Below, one piece after another: positions 1 to 8,121 of a DNA stretch of 64,000 nucleotides. Numbering within the stretch: position 1 is the stretch's first letter; every line of letters begins with the position of its first letter. Below the pieces are notes generated by a model, which was not told the origin of the DNA, searched no databases, and saw only the letters and a list, made by a program, of their open reading frames with translations. The DNA lies in contig NZ_VTOK01000014.1 in the NCBI RefSeq assembly GCF_009765375.1, forward strand, positions 62,001 through 126,000. Direction: 5' to 3'. The translations under genes were made by a program, and so were the position numbers. Source of the DNA: Alteribacillus sp. YIM 98480. GTDB lineage: Bacteria > Bacillota > Bacilli > Bacillales > Marinococcaceae.

Positions 1-131
1 TTTCGTATAGTAAACAAATGTCTCTGTATAATGGACATTATATAAGGAAATCGACATTATGACAAGGGGATTTCTATAAAATATTTAGAATTAAGTGTTT
101 TGCTTACACGGTGTGCTAAGGCCTAAAATAA

Positions 132-1157
132 CTAGAGCTTTTGAAAAGAAGATCCGTTCAGCCATTCTGGCATTTCTCTGTCTTTTGGAAGCAGTGATGG
201 ATAAAAGGAAGACAATTGTTCCATTCTTGTAGCTTCATTTGCCCATAACTGCTTGAGTTTATTTAAGGCTTGTTCCGTTTCTCCTGTGTCTTCGCGCAAA
301 TAGGTTTGCTCTAATTGTTCCATATAATAATACGGAAATAACAATCGCCCAAATATAAGTTGGCGGCCAAGATGAGTTATTTGATTGGCTTCTTCGTATT
401 CTTTTATAAAATGGAGAATCTCCCTTTCACTACTATCATTTTCCATTGCATTTCTTATCCATTCAGAGACATCTCGTGAAGGATGATCATACAACCAATC
501 AGACGGGAGTTTAACAGGCGCCCTCTCTTGATCGAGTGTGATCCACGTAGTTGGCGTAAAACAAAAATGAGCTACACACCCCGGCTCTTCTATACCTTCT
601 GCTTGCCAAGACGTTTCTTTCAGCCATTGAATCGCATTTTCTGTCCGTCCTATATAATAAGGAAAAGTTTGTAAAAACCATTTATCCATTTGGGAATAGC
701 TTGTTTTTTTTCGTACGTAAGTGTACCAATTTTCAAGCTGCTCTAATCTCGTTTCCCACCACTCGCACCATCTTTCTAAAAAAGGCTGGGGTATAGAGCG
801 GGGAAATAAATTCATCCCTTTCTTATGAAATTCTGCCAGCGCTTTTCCTTCCTTTTCGAAATTTCTTTTGTTAGCCGATGATGAAGCAGGAACATGAAAC
901 AACAGCTGTTTCTCTCCGTCTACAGGAACGGAATAACCTCTCGTATAAGGAGAAACAAATGCTGCAATCGTTTCATCTCCGAGCCACCTTAATTGTTCTG
1001 CCCATTCTAATTTTTCTTTCCAATCATCTTGCTGCTGGGCAGTGTCTGGAACAAGCAAATACAACGAATTCCCGGCACTAAAACCAGTGTAGAGACCCGC
1101 TTTAAATGATTGGTCCATGTATAACCCATAATGGTCATATACATTGCGTTCCATCAT
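132..1157 (-). CDS. yutH: YutH-like spore coat-associated protein
   Basis: This 341-residue protein resembles YutH, a spore coat-associated relative of CotS with a distant aminoglycoside-phosphotransferase-like fold. It is rich in Trp, Tyr and Glu, as this family is. I see no signal peptide and no intact kinase catalytic motif, so a structural role in the coat is inferred rather than an enzymatic one. The start MMERNVYDHY is preferred because AGGGGG lies 7 nt upstream; in-frame starts further upstream have no ribosome site. It is transcribed away from the divergent yutG-like gene. The neighbours yutG, yutF and yutE support the assignment by conserved order. Confidence 0.8.
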   Translation of the reverse strand: MMERNVYDHYGLYMDQSFKAGLYTGFSAGNSLYLLVPDTAQQQDDWKEKLEWAEQLRWLGDETIAAFVSPYTRGYSVPVDGEKQLLFHVPASSSANKRNFEKEGKALAEFHKKGMNLFPRSIPQPFLERWCEWWETRLEQLENWYTYVRKKTSYSQMDKWFLQTFPYYIGRTENAIQWLKETSWQAEGIEEPGCVAHFCFTPTTWITLDQERAPVKLPSDWLYDHPSRDVSEWIRNAMENDSSEREILHFIKEYEEANQITHLGRQLIFGRLLFPYYYMEQLEQTYLREDTGETEQALNKLKQLWANEATRMEQLSSFYPSLLPKDREMPEWLNGSSFQKL

Positions 1158-1295
1158 TTTATAACCCCCTGCCATTCTGCTTACCATGATTGTATGAACA
1201 ATAGCTGCTGGTTAACCCTTTTTCTTCGGATAGTTTACCTTCAAACGGATAAACTATATAACGGAAAAATAGAAAAAGAAAGTAGGAAATCAAAG

Positions 1296-1790
1296 ATGGT
1301 TTACAAGCATCATCCATTAGAAGAGACGACAAAAACAATGCTGAAAGAACGCGGGGTTAATATTGAGGACATCGCCGAACTTGTGTATTTTTTACAAGAA
1401 GATTATATTGATGGACTTAGCCTTGAAACATGTGTTGAACATGTTTCTGGAGTATTATCAAAACGAGAAGTACAGAATGCCGTTATTACAGGAATTGAAA
1501 TAGACAAACTTGCTGAAGCAGGTCACTTATCTGAGCCGCTGCTTGAAATTGTTCAAAATGATGAAGGACTTTACGGAGTGGATGAAATCATTGCTCTTTC
1601 CATCGTGAATGTTTATGGAAGCATTGGGTTTACCAATTATGGATACGTTGATAAACAAAAACCAGGCATTTTAGAGAAGTTAAATGATAAATTAAGCGGG
1701 GAATGCCATACGTTTCTCGATGATATTGTCGGAGCCATTGCTGCTTCTGCTTCAAGCCGGCTCGCACACCGGCTTGACCACAGACAATGA
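1296..1790 (+). CDS. yutG: YutG, PgpA-related phosphatase family protein
   Basis: This 164-residue soluble protein matches the YutG/PgpA family, named after phosphatidylglycerophosphatase A. The C-terminal stretch with LDDIVGAIAAS carries the family's acidic pair followed by a small-residue helix. The reading frame is open upstream, but MVYKHHPLEE is the likely start because the homologous part begins there; the ribosome site AGTAGG is weak. It is divergent from yutH and convergent with yutF, as in the B. subtilis yut region. Unlike E. coli PgpA it has no obvious membrane helices, so the substrate is uncertain and the phosphatase activity is a family inference. Confidence 0.75.
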   Translation: MVYKHHPLEETTKTMLKERGVNIEDIAELVYFLQEDYIDGLSLETCVEHVSGVLSKREVQNAVITGIEIDKLAEAGHLSEPLLEIVQNDEGLYGVDEIIALSIVNVYGSIGFTNYGYVDKQKPGILEKLNDKLSGECHTFLDDIVGAIAASASSRLAHRLDHRQ

Positions 1791-1802
1791 TAGGAATTAT
1801 TT

Positions 1803-2567
1803 TTAAACGTTCCACTCCGACAAGGAAGAAATACTGTATGTAGCTGGAATAGATTTTAGTGCCGCTTCTTTTGAAGAAGTGACTCCCGTGTCCACGTGAA
1901 TCGTATCCAGGCCGGCTTGAATGCCTGCCAGTATATCAGTATCATAATTATCACCAATCAATACTGTATGTTCAGGTGATACACCAAGCATGTTCACCGC
2001 TTGATCAATCATAATACGTTCAGGTTTGCCTATAAAAGTCGGCTCTACGCCCGTCGATACTGTAATAACAGAAGTGATTGCTCCGTTGCCTGGCATCAAA
2101 CCTTTTTCTGTAGGTAACGCATTATCTGCATTGGTTGAAACAAAGCGTGCTCCATTTCTAACAGCTAAACACGCCTTTGCAAACTTATCATAGGTAACTT
2201 GACGATCGAGTCCAACAACTACAAACCCTGGTTCTTCTTCGTCCTCTTGAATACCTGCCAAACGTATTTGTTCTTTTAAGCCGTCTTCTCCGATAATATA
2301 AGCAGTCTGTTTCAAAGGGCTATCCATTATGTAAGAAGCTGCTGCCATACTTGTAGTTAATACATGCTTTTCTTCACACGGAATCCCCATATCCCTTAAT
2401 CGAACAGCTACTTTTTCCGGGGAGGTTGTGGAATTATTGGTTACAAATAAATATGGAATCTGTTGGTCGTGGAGTTTTTGGACAAAAGCAACTGCTTCTG
2501 GTATTGGCTCTTTCCCTCTGTAAATCGTTCCATCTAAATCTAACAAATAACCGTTGTAATGTTTCAT
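1803..2567 (-). CDS. yutF: YutF, NagD-type HAD phosphatase
   Basis: A 254-residue haloacid-dehalogenase-superfamily phosphatase of the NagD/p-nitrophenylphosphatase branch. Motif I, DLDGTIYRG, gives the nucleophile Asp10 and Asp12. Motif II is TNNST, motif III is the Lys in GKPERIM, and motif IV is GDNYDTD near residue 210. The cap lies between motifs II and III, as in NagD. Start Met is taken as MKHYNGYLLD, 10 nt after GGAGG. A start three codons earlier would overlap the yutE stop and sit directly on the ribosome site. It is translationally coupled to yutE. The physiological substrate is unknown; sugar phosphates or nucleotides are typical. Confidence 0.88.
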   Translation of the reverse strand: MKHYNGYLLDLDGTIYRGKEPIPEAVAFVQKLHDQQIPYLFVTNNSTTSPEKVAVRLRDMGIPCEEKHVLTTSMAAASYIMDSPLKQTAYIIGEDGLKEQIRLAGIQEDEEEPGFVVVGLDRQVTYDKFAKACLAVRNGARFVSTNADNALPTEKGLMPGNGAITSVITVSTGVEPTFIGKPERIMIDQAVNMLGVSPEHTVLIGDNYDTDILAGIQAGLDTIHVDTGVTSSKEAALKSIPATYSISSLSEWNV

Positions 2568-2572
2568 GCTTG

Positions 2573-3031
2573 TCATTCCTCCATCTCTTTCTCGTCTGGT
2601 AAAAATGCAGAAACAGGACCAAGTTCTTTTTCTAAATACGTTCGAATTCGATCTGGAAAATTTTTGACCGCTGCTTCTTGCTCAGAAATCTTATTTCGAA
2701 AAACATCGTGTTTTATTTTTGTATAATGCTGGACCAGGTCTTTACGCAATGTCAATACTTCTTTTAGTCCCTTCGTTTCTTCAGAAGGTATCACTTGTTC
2801 ATCCTCCAAAATGTCAAGAATATCTTCATAGCTTCCTGGGTCCCGCATAATAAAGCCATCAATCATTTGATTGCCAACATCAATCATTCCTTCGACCCAT
2901 CCCTGGGCAATTCGCTCTAACGCTAATTGCTCGACTGTCGATGCAGCTAGTTTGGCTTCTGGAAAAGCATTATATAAATGATCCATATATGTTAATATTT
3001 CTTCTATTTTTTTTCGGTCTACAAAATACAT
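2573..3031 (-). CDS. yutE: YutE, DUF86 / HepT-like HEPN protein
   Basis: A 152-residue DUF86 protein with the all-helical HEPN fold. The segment RKDLVQHYTKI carries an Arg-x5-His-Tyr arrangement within the HEPN RX4-6H range, although the canonical HepT spacing is R-x4-H-x-Y. HepT members are RNases that pair with a MNT nucleotidyltransferase antitoxin. No such partner lies next to this gene, and the conserved yutE-yutF order suggests a housekeeping role instead. It is the first gene of a two-gene unit with yutF. Divergent from the glpX-like gene. Confidence 0.8.
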   Translation of the reverse strand: MYFVDRKKIEEILTYMDHLYNAFPEAKLAASTVEQLALERIAQGWVEGMIDVGNQMIDGFIMRDPGSYEDILDILEDEQVIPSEETKGLKEVLTLRKDLVQHYTKIKHDVFRNKISEQEAAVKNFPDRIRTYLEKELGPVSAFLPDEKEMEE

Positions 3032-3191
3032 TACTGTTATCTCCTTTCAATTACCGATTATTGCCCAGTATACCATATGATTCTTTTCTCTCTTCAAGTC
3101 AATTATCCATTCACCTCAGAAATGTGATAGTATAAATACGGAATTATACATCATATTGTCAAGGATCTATTTTATCTGGAGGGATAAATCA

Positions 3192-4163
3192 GTGGATAGA
3201 GAACTAGCGTTAGAAATTGTACGAGTAACAGAGGCAGCTGGCATCGCCTCCGCTCAATGGCTGGGGCGGGGACAGAAAATAGAAGCAGATGATGCTGCTA
3301 CAACAGCAATGCGGACGATGTTCGATTCCGTCAGCTGTAAAGGAAAAGTCGTTATAGGAGAAGGAGAAAAAGACGAAGCTCCTATGCTTTATATTGGTGA
3401 AGAAGTTGGCAGCGGCAACGGACCCGAAGTAGATATAGCCGTTGATCCGCTTGAAGGTACAAATATTGTTGCGAATGGACGAGCAAACGCGATGGCTGTC
3501 ATAGCTGTTGCCGATCACGGAACTCTGCTTCATGCTCCAGATATGTACATGGAAAAACTGGCCGTCGGACCAAAAGCGGCAGGGTTAGTACGGCTAGATG
3601 ATCCAATTGAAAAAACAATTGATATCGTTGCTAAAATGAACAACAAACGAGTAAGAGATCTTACGGTGATTATTCAGGATAGAGAGCGTCACATGGAACT
3701 TGTAGAACGAATTCGTGCAAAAGGCGCCAGAGTAAAATTATTCGGTGACGGAGATGTTGGCGCATCTATCGCTACTGCTCTTCCTCAGACAGGTATTGAT
3801 TTATTTGTCGGTAAAGGCGGTGCTCCTGAGGGGGTAATTTCAGCAGCGGCATTAAAAGCACTTGGCGGAGATATGCAGGCACGTCTTGCACCCCATACCG
3901 AGGAAGAAGCGGCTCGCTGCAAAGAGATGGGGCTTGAAGATCCTTCTCAAATATTAGCATTGGATGATTTGGTAAAAGGAGACGATGCTATTTTCGCTGC
4001 TACAGGAGTCTCTTCTGGCGAACTTTTAGAAGGCGTTCGTTTTCTTGGCGGTGATTTAACAGAGACGGATTCGATTGTGATGCGTGCAAAAACAAGAACC
4101 GTTCGTTATATAAAAGCTCATCATCACCTTGATCATAAACCTCATCTTGTAATGGAAGAATAA
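3192..4163 (+). CDS. glpX: Class II fructose-1,6-bisphosphatase, GlpX type
   Basis: A 323-residue GlpX-type fructose-1,6-bisphosphatase, which hydrolyses fructose-1,6-bisphosphate in gluconeogenesis. The lithium-sensitive phosphatase motifs GEGEKDEAPML and DPLEGT are both present and hold the metal-binding acidic residues. The start is a GTG codon giving VDRELALEIV, because GGAGGG lies 8 nt upstream and family members begin at this point; an ATG 12 codons earlier has no ribosome site. It is followed 12 nt later by the DUF3055 gene and probably cotranscribed. It sits between yutE and yutD, an insertion relative to the B. subtilis order. Confidence 0.93.
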   Translation: MDRELALEIVRVTEAAGIASAQWLGRGQKIEADDAATTAMRTMFDSVSCKGKVVIGEGEKDEAPMLYIGEEVGSGNGPEVDIAVDPLEGTNIVANGRANAMAVIAVADHGTLLHAPDMYMEKLAVGPKAAGLVRLDDPIEKTIDIVAKMNNKRVRDLTVIIQDRERHMELVERIRAKGARVKLFGDGDVGASIATALPQTGIDLFVGKGGAPEGVISAAALKALGGDMQARLAPHTEEEAARCKEMGLEDPSQILALDDLVKGDDAIFAATGVSSGELLEGVRFLGGDLTETDSIVMRAKTRTVRYIKAHHHLDHKPHLVMEE

Positions 4164-4175
4164 GGAGGGCTAACC

Positions 4176-4445
4176 GTGGAGGAAGAGCGTTTTTATCTTT
4201 ATGATGATATAGAAGACACGAAAACACGCTTTGTCAGCTTTATGGGAGAGGAAGAACGGTTTGACCTTGCAATAACAACCACAACCCGGCATTACGGAAA
4301 ACATTTAGTGCTTGATATGCAATCAAATCGGTTTGCTATTATTGGAACCGATGATTTAGAAGAACCAGGATATTTAGAACAAATATTTCATTTAGCAGAA
4401 AACAACGCTGCGGAATTACGCGACTTTTTATATGAAGTCATTTAA
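4176..4445 (+). CDS. DUF3055 family protein (SAV0927-like)
   Basis: An 89-residue protein starting at GTG, with AAGGAGGG 6 nt upstream. The sequence with ERFYLYDD, TKTRFVSFMGE and LVLDMQSNRFAIIG is typical of the Firmicutes DUF3055 family, for which I know no established biochemical role. It is acidic and soluble, with no signal peptide or membrane segment. The 12-nt spacing after the glpX-like gene indicates one transcript. A role linked to central carbon metabolism would be inference from position only. Confidence 0.8.
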   Translation: MEEERFYLYDDIEDTKTRFVSFMGEEERFDLAITTTTRHYGKHLVLDMQSNRFAIIGTDDLEEPGYLEQIFHLAENNAAELRDFLYEVI

Positions 4446-4505
4446 ACCCTTCCACGTGGTATGTTTACTTTAGGAAAGGGAAACATACGACCGAGGGGTG
4501 ATACT

Positions 4506-4811
4506 ATGGAAGACAACTATAAAAAGCATCGGCAGGCTCATGAATCCGCCGATTCTTATACCGATTTTGCAAACGTGGAAACGAGCAGACGGTATTTGAC
4601 ATCGGAAACTCTCCCAGAAGGGCCTTATGGGTCTCCGGTCAACCGGGAGCTTGGAAAAAATACACCTTGGAAGGAAGGTCAGCGCCATTACACTCCATTT
4701 AACTATGAATATAAGGCCTTCCACCAAAACATTCCTAGACAGTTTCCCGGAGCACACCCGGTGCATGATGATCCAAAAAAACAAGAAGAATATCTCGATA
4801 CTTCCAAATAA
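4506..4811 (+). CDS. Small conserved Bacillaceae cytosolic protein
   Basis: A 101-residue hydrophilic protein with the motif SETLPEGPYGSP and a Pro/Tyr/His-rich second half. The pattern is familiar from small proteins annotated as cytosolic protein in Bacillus, but I know no function. The start MEDNYKKHRQ has GAGGGG close upstream. No membrane segment or cysteine motif is seen and it may be largely unstructured. A strong hairpin terminator follows 70 nt later, so it is likely the last gene of the glpX transcript. Confidence 0.7.
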   Translation: MEDNYKKHRQAHESADSYTDFANVETSRRYLTSETLPEGPYGSPVNRELGKNTPWKEGQRHYTPFNYEYKAFHQNIPRQFPGAHPVHDDPKKQEEYLDTSK

Positions 4812-4884
4812 TATCGTCTCCCCGTTATAAAAACAAACAGGCATTTTCAGCAAATGCCAAAATTTACGGTGCTTCATATGAATT

Positions 4885-4915
4885 CTCCCTCTGCTGCAGG
4901 CAGAGGGAGTTTTTT
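4885..4915 (+). terminator. Rho-independent terminator after the glpX transcript
   Basis: CTCCCTCTGC and GCAGAGGGAG form a perfect 10-bp stem with a 5-nt loop, followed by a run of six T. It ends the glpX, DUF3055 and small-protein transcript. Confidence 0.9.
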
Positions 4916-4934
4916 AAAAGGCAGGAAAGTATAA

Positions 4935-5160
4935 AAGTTGAGCGTTTTTCACGTTTAGCTTCAGCACCCAGCCAAATTTTGAATCGCGAACATCGTGTTT
5001 CGAGCATACGTATAAGCCAGTTCAGCGTTGTCAGAGGACGTGCTTTGACAGGAGAAGACTTTTACGCTGCACTTTCGTTGCCAAAAAAGCCACGTCGGTG
5101 CGTCAACACGTGCGAAGTTCTACCCTTAGCCGAACATCCTCTGTCAGAATACTTGTGTTT
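4935..5160 (-). repeat. Intergenic repeat, long variant (copy K, inverted)
   Basis: Read on the minus strand, this segment matches the long variants near 58.7 and 59.9 kb. It shares GACGTGGC followed by a T run, TGACAACGCTGAACTGGCTT, and a right end TGCTGAAGCTAAACGTGAAA close to the conserved tail of the repeat family. It is more diverged than the other copies and is the only one I found in this orientation. No convincing gene is present. Confidence 0.7.
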
Positions 5161-5163
5161 TTC

Positions 5164-5445
5164 TTAGACAGAATGTCTTACTTTTTTTAGAACAAAATAT
5201 GCACATCCAAAATTACAATACTCATAAATATAATCTTCCAGTGTGCCAATTTTTGTATCAAAGGATACTTTTTTTCTCGAATCTTCATAAAATCCTCGCA
5301 GTCTAAGCTGGTTGTGGCCCCAATCTCCTACTACGAAATCATATTTATTTAAGACATCGCTATAGCGTTCTTTAAATGTTTCTTCGTCCCAGCCATCTCG
5401 AACATCTGTGATCAGTTCAAAGTGCTGTCCCTGTACTGCAATCAA
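5164..5445 (-). CDS. yutD: YutD family protein (DUF1027)
   Basis: A YutD-family protein, recognised by VGDWGHNQLRLRGF and YEYCNFGCAYFVLKK near the C terminus. The two Cys in CNFGC are a family hallmark, but the function is not established. I take a TTG start, because AGGTG lies 7 nt upstream and homologues begin near the IAVQ stretch. An ATG 30 nt further upstream has no good ribosome site. It precedes the divergent yutC gene, as in B. subtilis. Confidence 0.82.
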   Translation of the reverse strand: MIAVQGQHFELITDVRDGWDEETFKERYSDVLNKYDFVVGDWGHNQLRLRGFYEDSRKKVSFDTKIGTLEDYIYEYCNFGCAYFVLKKVRHSV

Positions 5446-5598
5446 AAGCTGACACCTCACTTTTTCCAAACTCATTGTATCACAAACAGCCTAAACATTG
5501 ATATGTTTTAGTATTTCCGCGATTTCCCACCATTTTTTCTATGGAAAAACGCCATACTAATCGTACAGCGGATTTTTTATGGAAGGGGGAAAAGATAG

Positions 5599-6198
5599 AT
5601 GAAAAAATCATTTATATTTATAACCATGACGATTTTTGTGCTGCAAGGTTGTGCAGGAATTCCAAACGGTGATAATGAAGATCTCAGTGCAGAGTACGGC
5701 CCTGAACATCCACTTGATTATGTTTCTGATACAGATAATACAAATCCGGATTCTAATACAAAAGGTAATAATTTCGGCTATAGTAGAAATAAAGCAAATG
5801 AACCAAATCTTGATGATAAAATGACGATGCACGACGTTATTGACCGCCAGCGTATTGCAAATGGGATCAGTAACCTTCTTGTTCAGTCACCTGAAGTAGC
5901 AGAAGCTGGTGTATTAATCACAAATGAATATGCTCTAGTTGCTTTCCGGCCTAATAATGAAGAAGATGAAGACGCCGTCAAACACGTAAAAATGATGACT
6001 GAATCGATGGTACCTTATTATTATGTAACGGTTGTTACCGATAACCCTAACATGATTGAAGATATTGAAGCATTTAAAGGGATGGATGCACGTTCGGGAG
6101 ATGGACATACTGCCTTAGAGAAAACAGTTGAGGATATGAGAGAAATGACAAAGCAGCCGAAAACGTCAAAACGCAGAGCAGATAATAATCATATGTAA
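5599..6198 (+). CDS. yutC: YutC, YhcN/YlaJ-family sporulation lipoprotein
   Basis: A 199-residue lipoprotein of the YhcN/YlaJ family. The N-terminal Lys-Lys, hydrophobic stretch and lipobox LQGC predict lipid attachment at Cys18. The mature region is Asp/Asn-rich, followed by the family domain with MHDVIDRQRIANGISNLL and AGVLITNEYALVAF. These lipoproteins are associated with the forespore or spore inner membrane. A GGGGGAAAAG ribosome site precedes the ATG. A perfect sigma-G/F-like -10, CATACTA, lies at 5553-5559, but I could not find a convincing -35, so forespore expression is only suggested. Confidence 0.85.
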   Translation: MKKSFIFITMTIFVLQGCAGIPNGDNEDLSAEYGPEHPLDYVSDTDNTNPDSNTKGNNFGYSRNKANEPNLDDKMTMHDVIDRQRIANGISNLLVQSPEVAEAGVLITNEYALVAFRPNNEEDEDAVKHVKMMTESMVPYYYVTVVTDNPNMIEDIEAFKGMDARSGDGHTALEKTVEDMREMTKQPKTSKRRADNNHM

Positions 6199-6251
6199 TA
6201 TAGTTGATGGCATAAGCAAAAAAAGTCTGGACAACACCCAGTAAATGGAAG

Positions 6252-6280
6252 AAGACCCTCCCTATTGTGAGGGTTTTCTG
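6252..6280 (+). terminator. Terminator after yutC
   Basis: ACCCTC and GAGGGT form a 6-bp stem around an 8-nt loop, followed by TTTT, 54 nt beyond the yutC stop. Confidence 0.75.
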
Positions 6281-6314
6281 CGTAAAAGGGTGGATTGTAC
6301 AAAAATTCATTCGC

Positions 6315-6460
6315 TTGCCGCGGACAAGGCTTCAGCTAACCAACGGAAGATCTCCGTTGGTGAATCTTCAGCTCTTGGTTTTCTTGCAGGCGTCTCATGA
6401 TTTTTGACAACCCGTGCGTTCAAAGATCATGAGGTCTCAATTTTTCCACAAAATAGAGAA
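6315..6460. other. Gene-free DNA with two small inverted repeats
   Basis: No gene is seen here. CAACGGA and TCCGTTG flank a 5-nt loop at about 6339-6357. CATGATTTTTGA and TCAAAGATCATG pair with one mismatch at about 6397-6431. The DNA lies just upstream of transposase-derived sequence and may belong to the same decayed insertion. Confidence 0.45.
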
Positions 6461-6477
6461 TATCAGAGAAAGATGAG

Positions 6478-6678
6478 TTCATTATTCACTCGGATCAAGG
6501 GCGGCATTACCAGTTGAAACAATATCGCGATGCTTAAAGGAACGTGGAATAACACAAACTATGTCACGTAAAGGGAACTGTTATCAGCGCCGTGATAGAG
6601 AATTGCTTTTGGAATCATGAAACCCGAATTTCTTTACTTGAATCCCTACTTTGAAAGCATTGATTACGTTAAATAGAA
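6478..6678 (+). pseudogene. Remnant of an IS3-family (IS150-like) transposase
   Basis: The frame starting at 6478 encodes FIIHSDQGRHYQLKQYRDA, the conserved DDE block of IS3-family OrfB with the catalytic Asp in HSDQG. It hits a stop at 6535. A second frame continues with LKERGITQTMSRKGNC and a third with GIMKPEFLYLNPYFESIDYV, the expected downstream OrfB sequence. At least two frameshifts are therefore needed to read it. The N-terminal part, the catalytic Glu region and OrfA are missing. It is a dead fragment of roughly 65 codons that directly abuts a copy of the intergenic repeat. Confidence 0.88.
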
Positions 6679-6835
6679 AAGCGCAAGCGCCTTGCTCACG
6701 AGCGACAAGTCCTGGAGGGTCGTCAAATAGAAAGCTGATCTTTGCTTTCCATTTGACGAACCGAAGGAAGCTCGAGCTAGTAGGCGCTGGAGCTAGACAT
6801 GTAAAACGCCAACTATTTATAATTTTTACCTTTTT
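6675..6835 (+). repeat. Intergenic repeat, short form (copy A)
   Basis: About 160 bp. It starts AGAAAAGCGCAAGCGCC and contains TTGCTCACGAGCGACAAG. A hairpin of GAAAGC around GATCTTT with GCTTTC lies in the middle. It ends GCTAGACATGTAAAACGCC and an AT-rich tail. It is a near match to copies B, C, F and H and starts at the end of the transposase remnant. Confidence 0.9.
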
Positions 6836-6889
6836 CAAAAACGTGAAGAATGCACGGATTACTATAACAACAAACGTATTAAGACAAAA

Positions 6890-6928
6890 TAAAAAGGCAA
6901 GAGTCCGATATAATACCGAACTCTTGCC
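6890..6928 (-). terminator. Terminator of lipA
   Basis: On the minus strand GGCAAGAGT and ACTCTTGCC form a 9-bp stem followed by TTTTTATTTT, about 90 nt beyond the lipA stop. Confidence 0.88.
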
Positions 6929-7015
6929 CAACAAGCTGCTTAATAAAATAACTCTGTCCAACTTTTGGGTTCACTTCATAATCGGAAGCGTTTTTTTACC
7001 GTTATTACTGCTTGA

Positions 7016-7924
7016 TTAAGCTTGTTTGTACTTTTTAGCTTCTTCATGAACTTGGGCCTCATTCACTTGCTCATCCGCGTGATAAGAAGAACGAACAAGC
7101 GGTCCTGATTCACAATGACTAAATCCTTTTTCCATCGCAATATCTTTTAACTCAGCAAATTCATCCGGTGTATAGTACTTCTGGACTTTAAGATGTTTTT
7201 TTGTCGGTTGAAGGTATTGGCCAATTGTCATAATGTCTACGTTATGAGCTCTTAAGTCATCCATTGTTTCAATAATTTCTTCTTTTGTTTCTCCTAAGCC
7301 GATCATAAGACTTGACTTAGTAGGAATGTCCGGATGCAATTCTTTGGAACGCTGTAAAAAGGTGAGAGTTCTTTCGTATGTAGCTCTTGCTCTAACACGA
7401 GGTGTAAGCCTTTTTACTGTTTCAATGTTATGATTTAAAATATTTGGCCGAGCTTCCATTAACGTTTCAAGGTTAGCAGCTACCCCCATCATATCAGACG
7501 GAAGTACTTCAATTGTACAATAAGGGTTGCGGCGTCTTACAGCTCTGACGGTTTCAGCAAACACCGCAGATCCGCCGTCTTTTAAATCGTCTCGTGCAAC
7601 CGCCGTAATAACCACATGTTTTAGACCCATCTGCTCTACAGATTCTGCTACACGCTCTGGTTCCTGCCAATCTAATTCATTAGGAAGACCTGTTTTCACC
7701 GCACAAAACCGGCATGCACGTGTACAAACATCACCCAAAATCATAAAAGTGGCCGTTTTTCGTTCCGCCCAGCACTCATGAATATTTGGGCACTTTGCTT
7801 CTTCACATACGGTGTGAAGGTTTTTCTCCCGCATCATCTTTTTTAAACCTTTGTATGATTCATTGGTGTTCAGCTTAATTTTCAACCATTCTGGTTTCCG
7901 AAGGTATTTTTCTGTTTTGGCCAA
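7016..7924 (-). CDS. lipA: Lipoyl synthase
   Basis: A 302-residue radical SAM enzyme that inserts two sulfur atoms into protein-bound octanoyl groups to make lipoyl cofactor. The auxiliary cluster motif [12 protein letters not shown] and the radical SAM motif CTRACRFC are both intact. The C-terminal serine of the RSSYH motif is also present. I take a TTG start giving [13 protein letters not shown], because GGAG lies 8 nt upstream and homologues start here. An in-frame GTG three codons earlier is possible. It corresponds to yutB in the B. subtilis order and serves lipoylated proteins such as GcvH at 31.4 kb. Confidence 0.96.
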   Translation of the reverse strand: MAKTEKYLRKPEWLKIKLNTNESYKGLKKMMREKNLHTVCEEAKCPNIHECWAERKTATFMILGDVCTRACRFCAVKTGLPNELDWQEPERVAESVEQMGLKHVVITAVARDDLKDGGSAVFAETVRAVRRRNPYCTIEVLPSDMMGVAANLETLMEARPNILNHNIETVKRLTPRVRARATYERTLTFLQRSKELHPDIPTKSSLMIGLGETKEEIIETMDDLRAHNVDIMTIGQYLQPTKKHLKVQKYYTPDEFAELKDIAMEKGFSHCESGPLVRSSYHADEQVNEAQVHEEAKKYKQA

Positions 7925-8121
7925 CCCAATCACTCCAATTCATGAATATAAATATATAAGTATGCTTCTTTAACGTTTATTTTCCCATATTCTCTATTAC
8001 TTTAACATGACAGCAGCACGCGCGCCAAATGTCTTGTTTATTTCCAATCATTGGCTTAATTAAATATTCGATGCATAGACAGACTAAAGGGTAGAAATAA
8101 ACAACAAAGGATCGGGTTGAA

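Noticed and set aside
6651-7019. 122-codon open frame running through repeat copy A
   Set aside because: It is composed of repeat sequence and the lipA terminator; no ribosome site, and the same frame is not kept in other copies.
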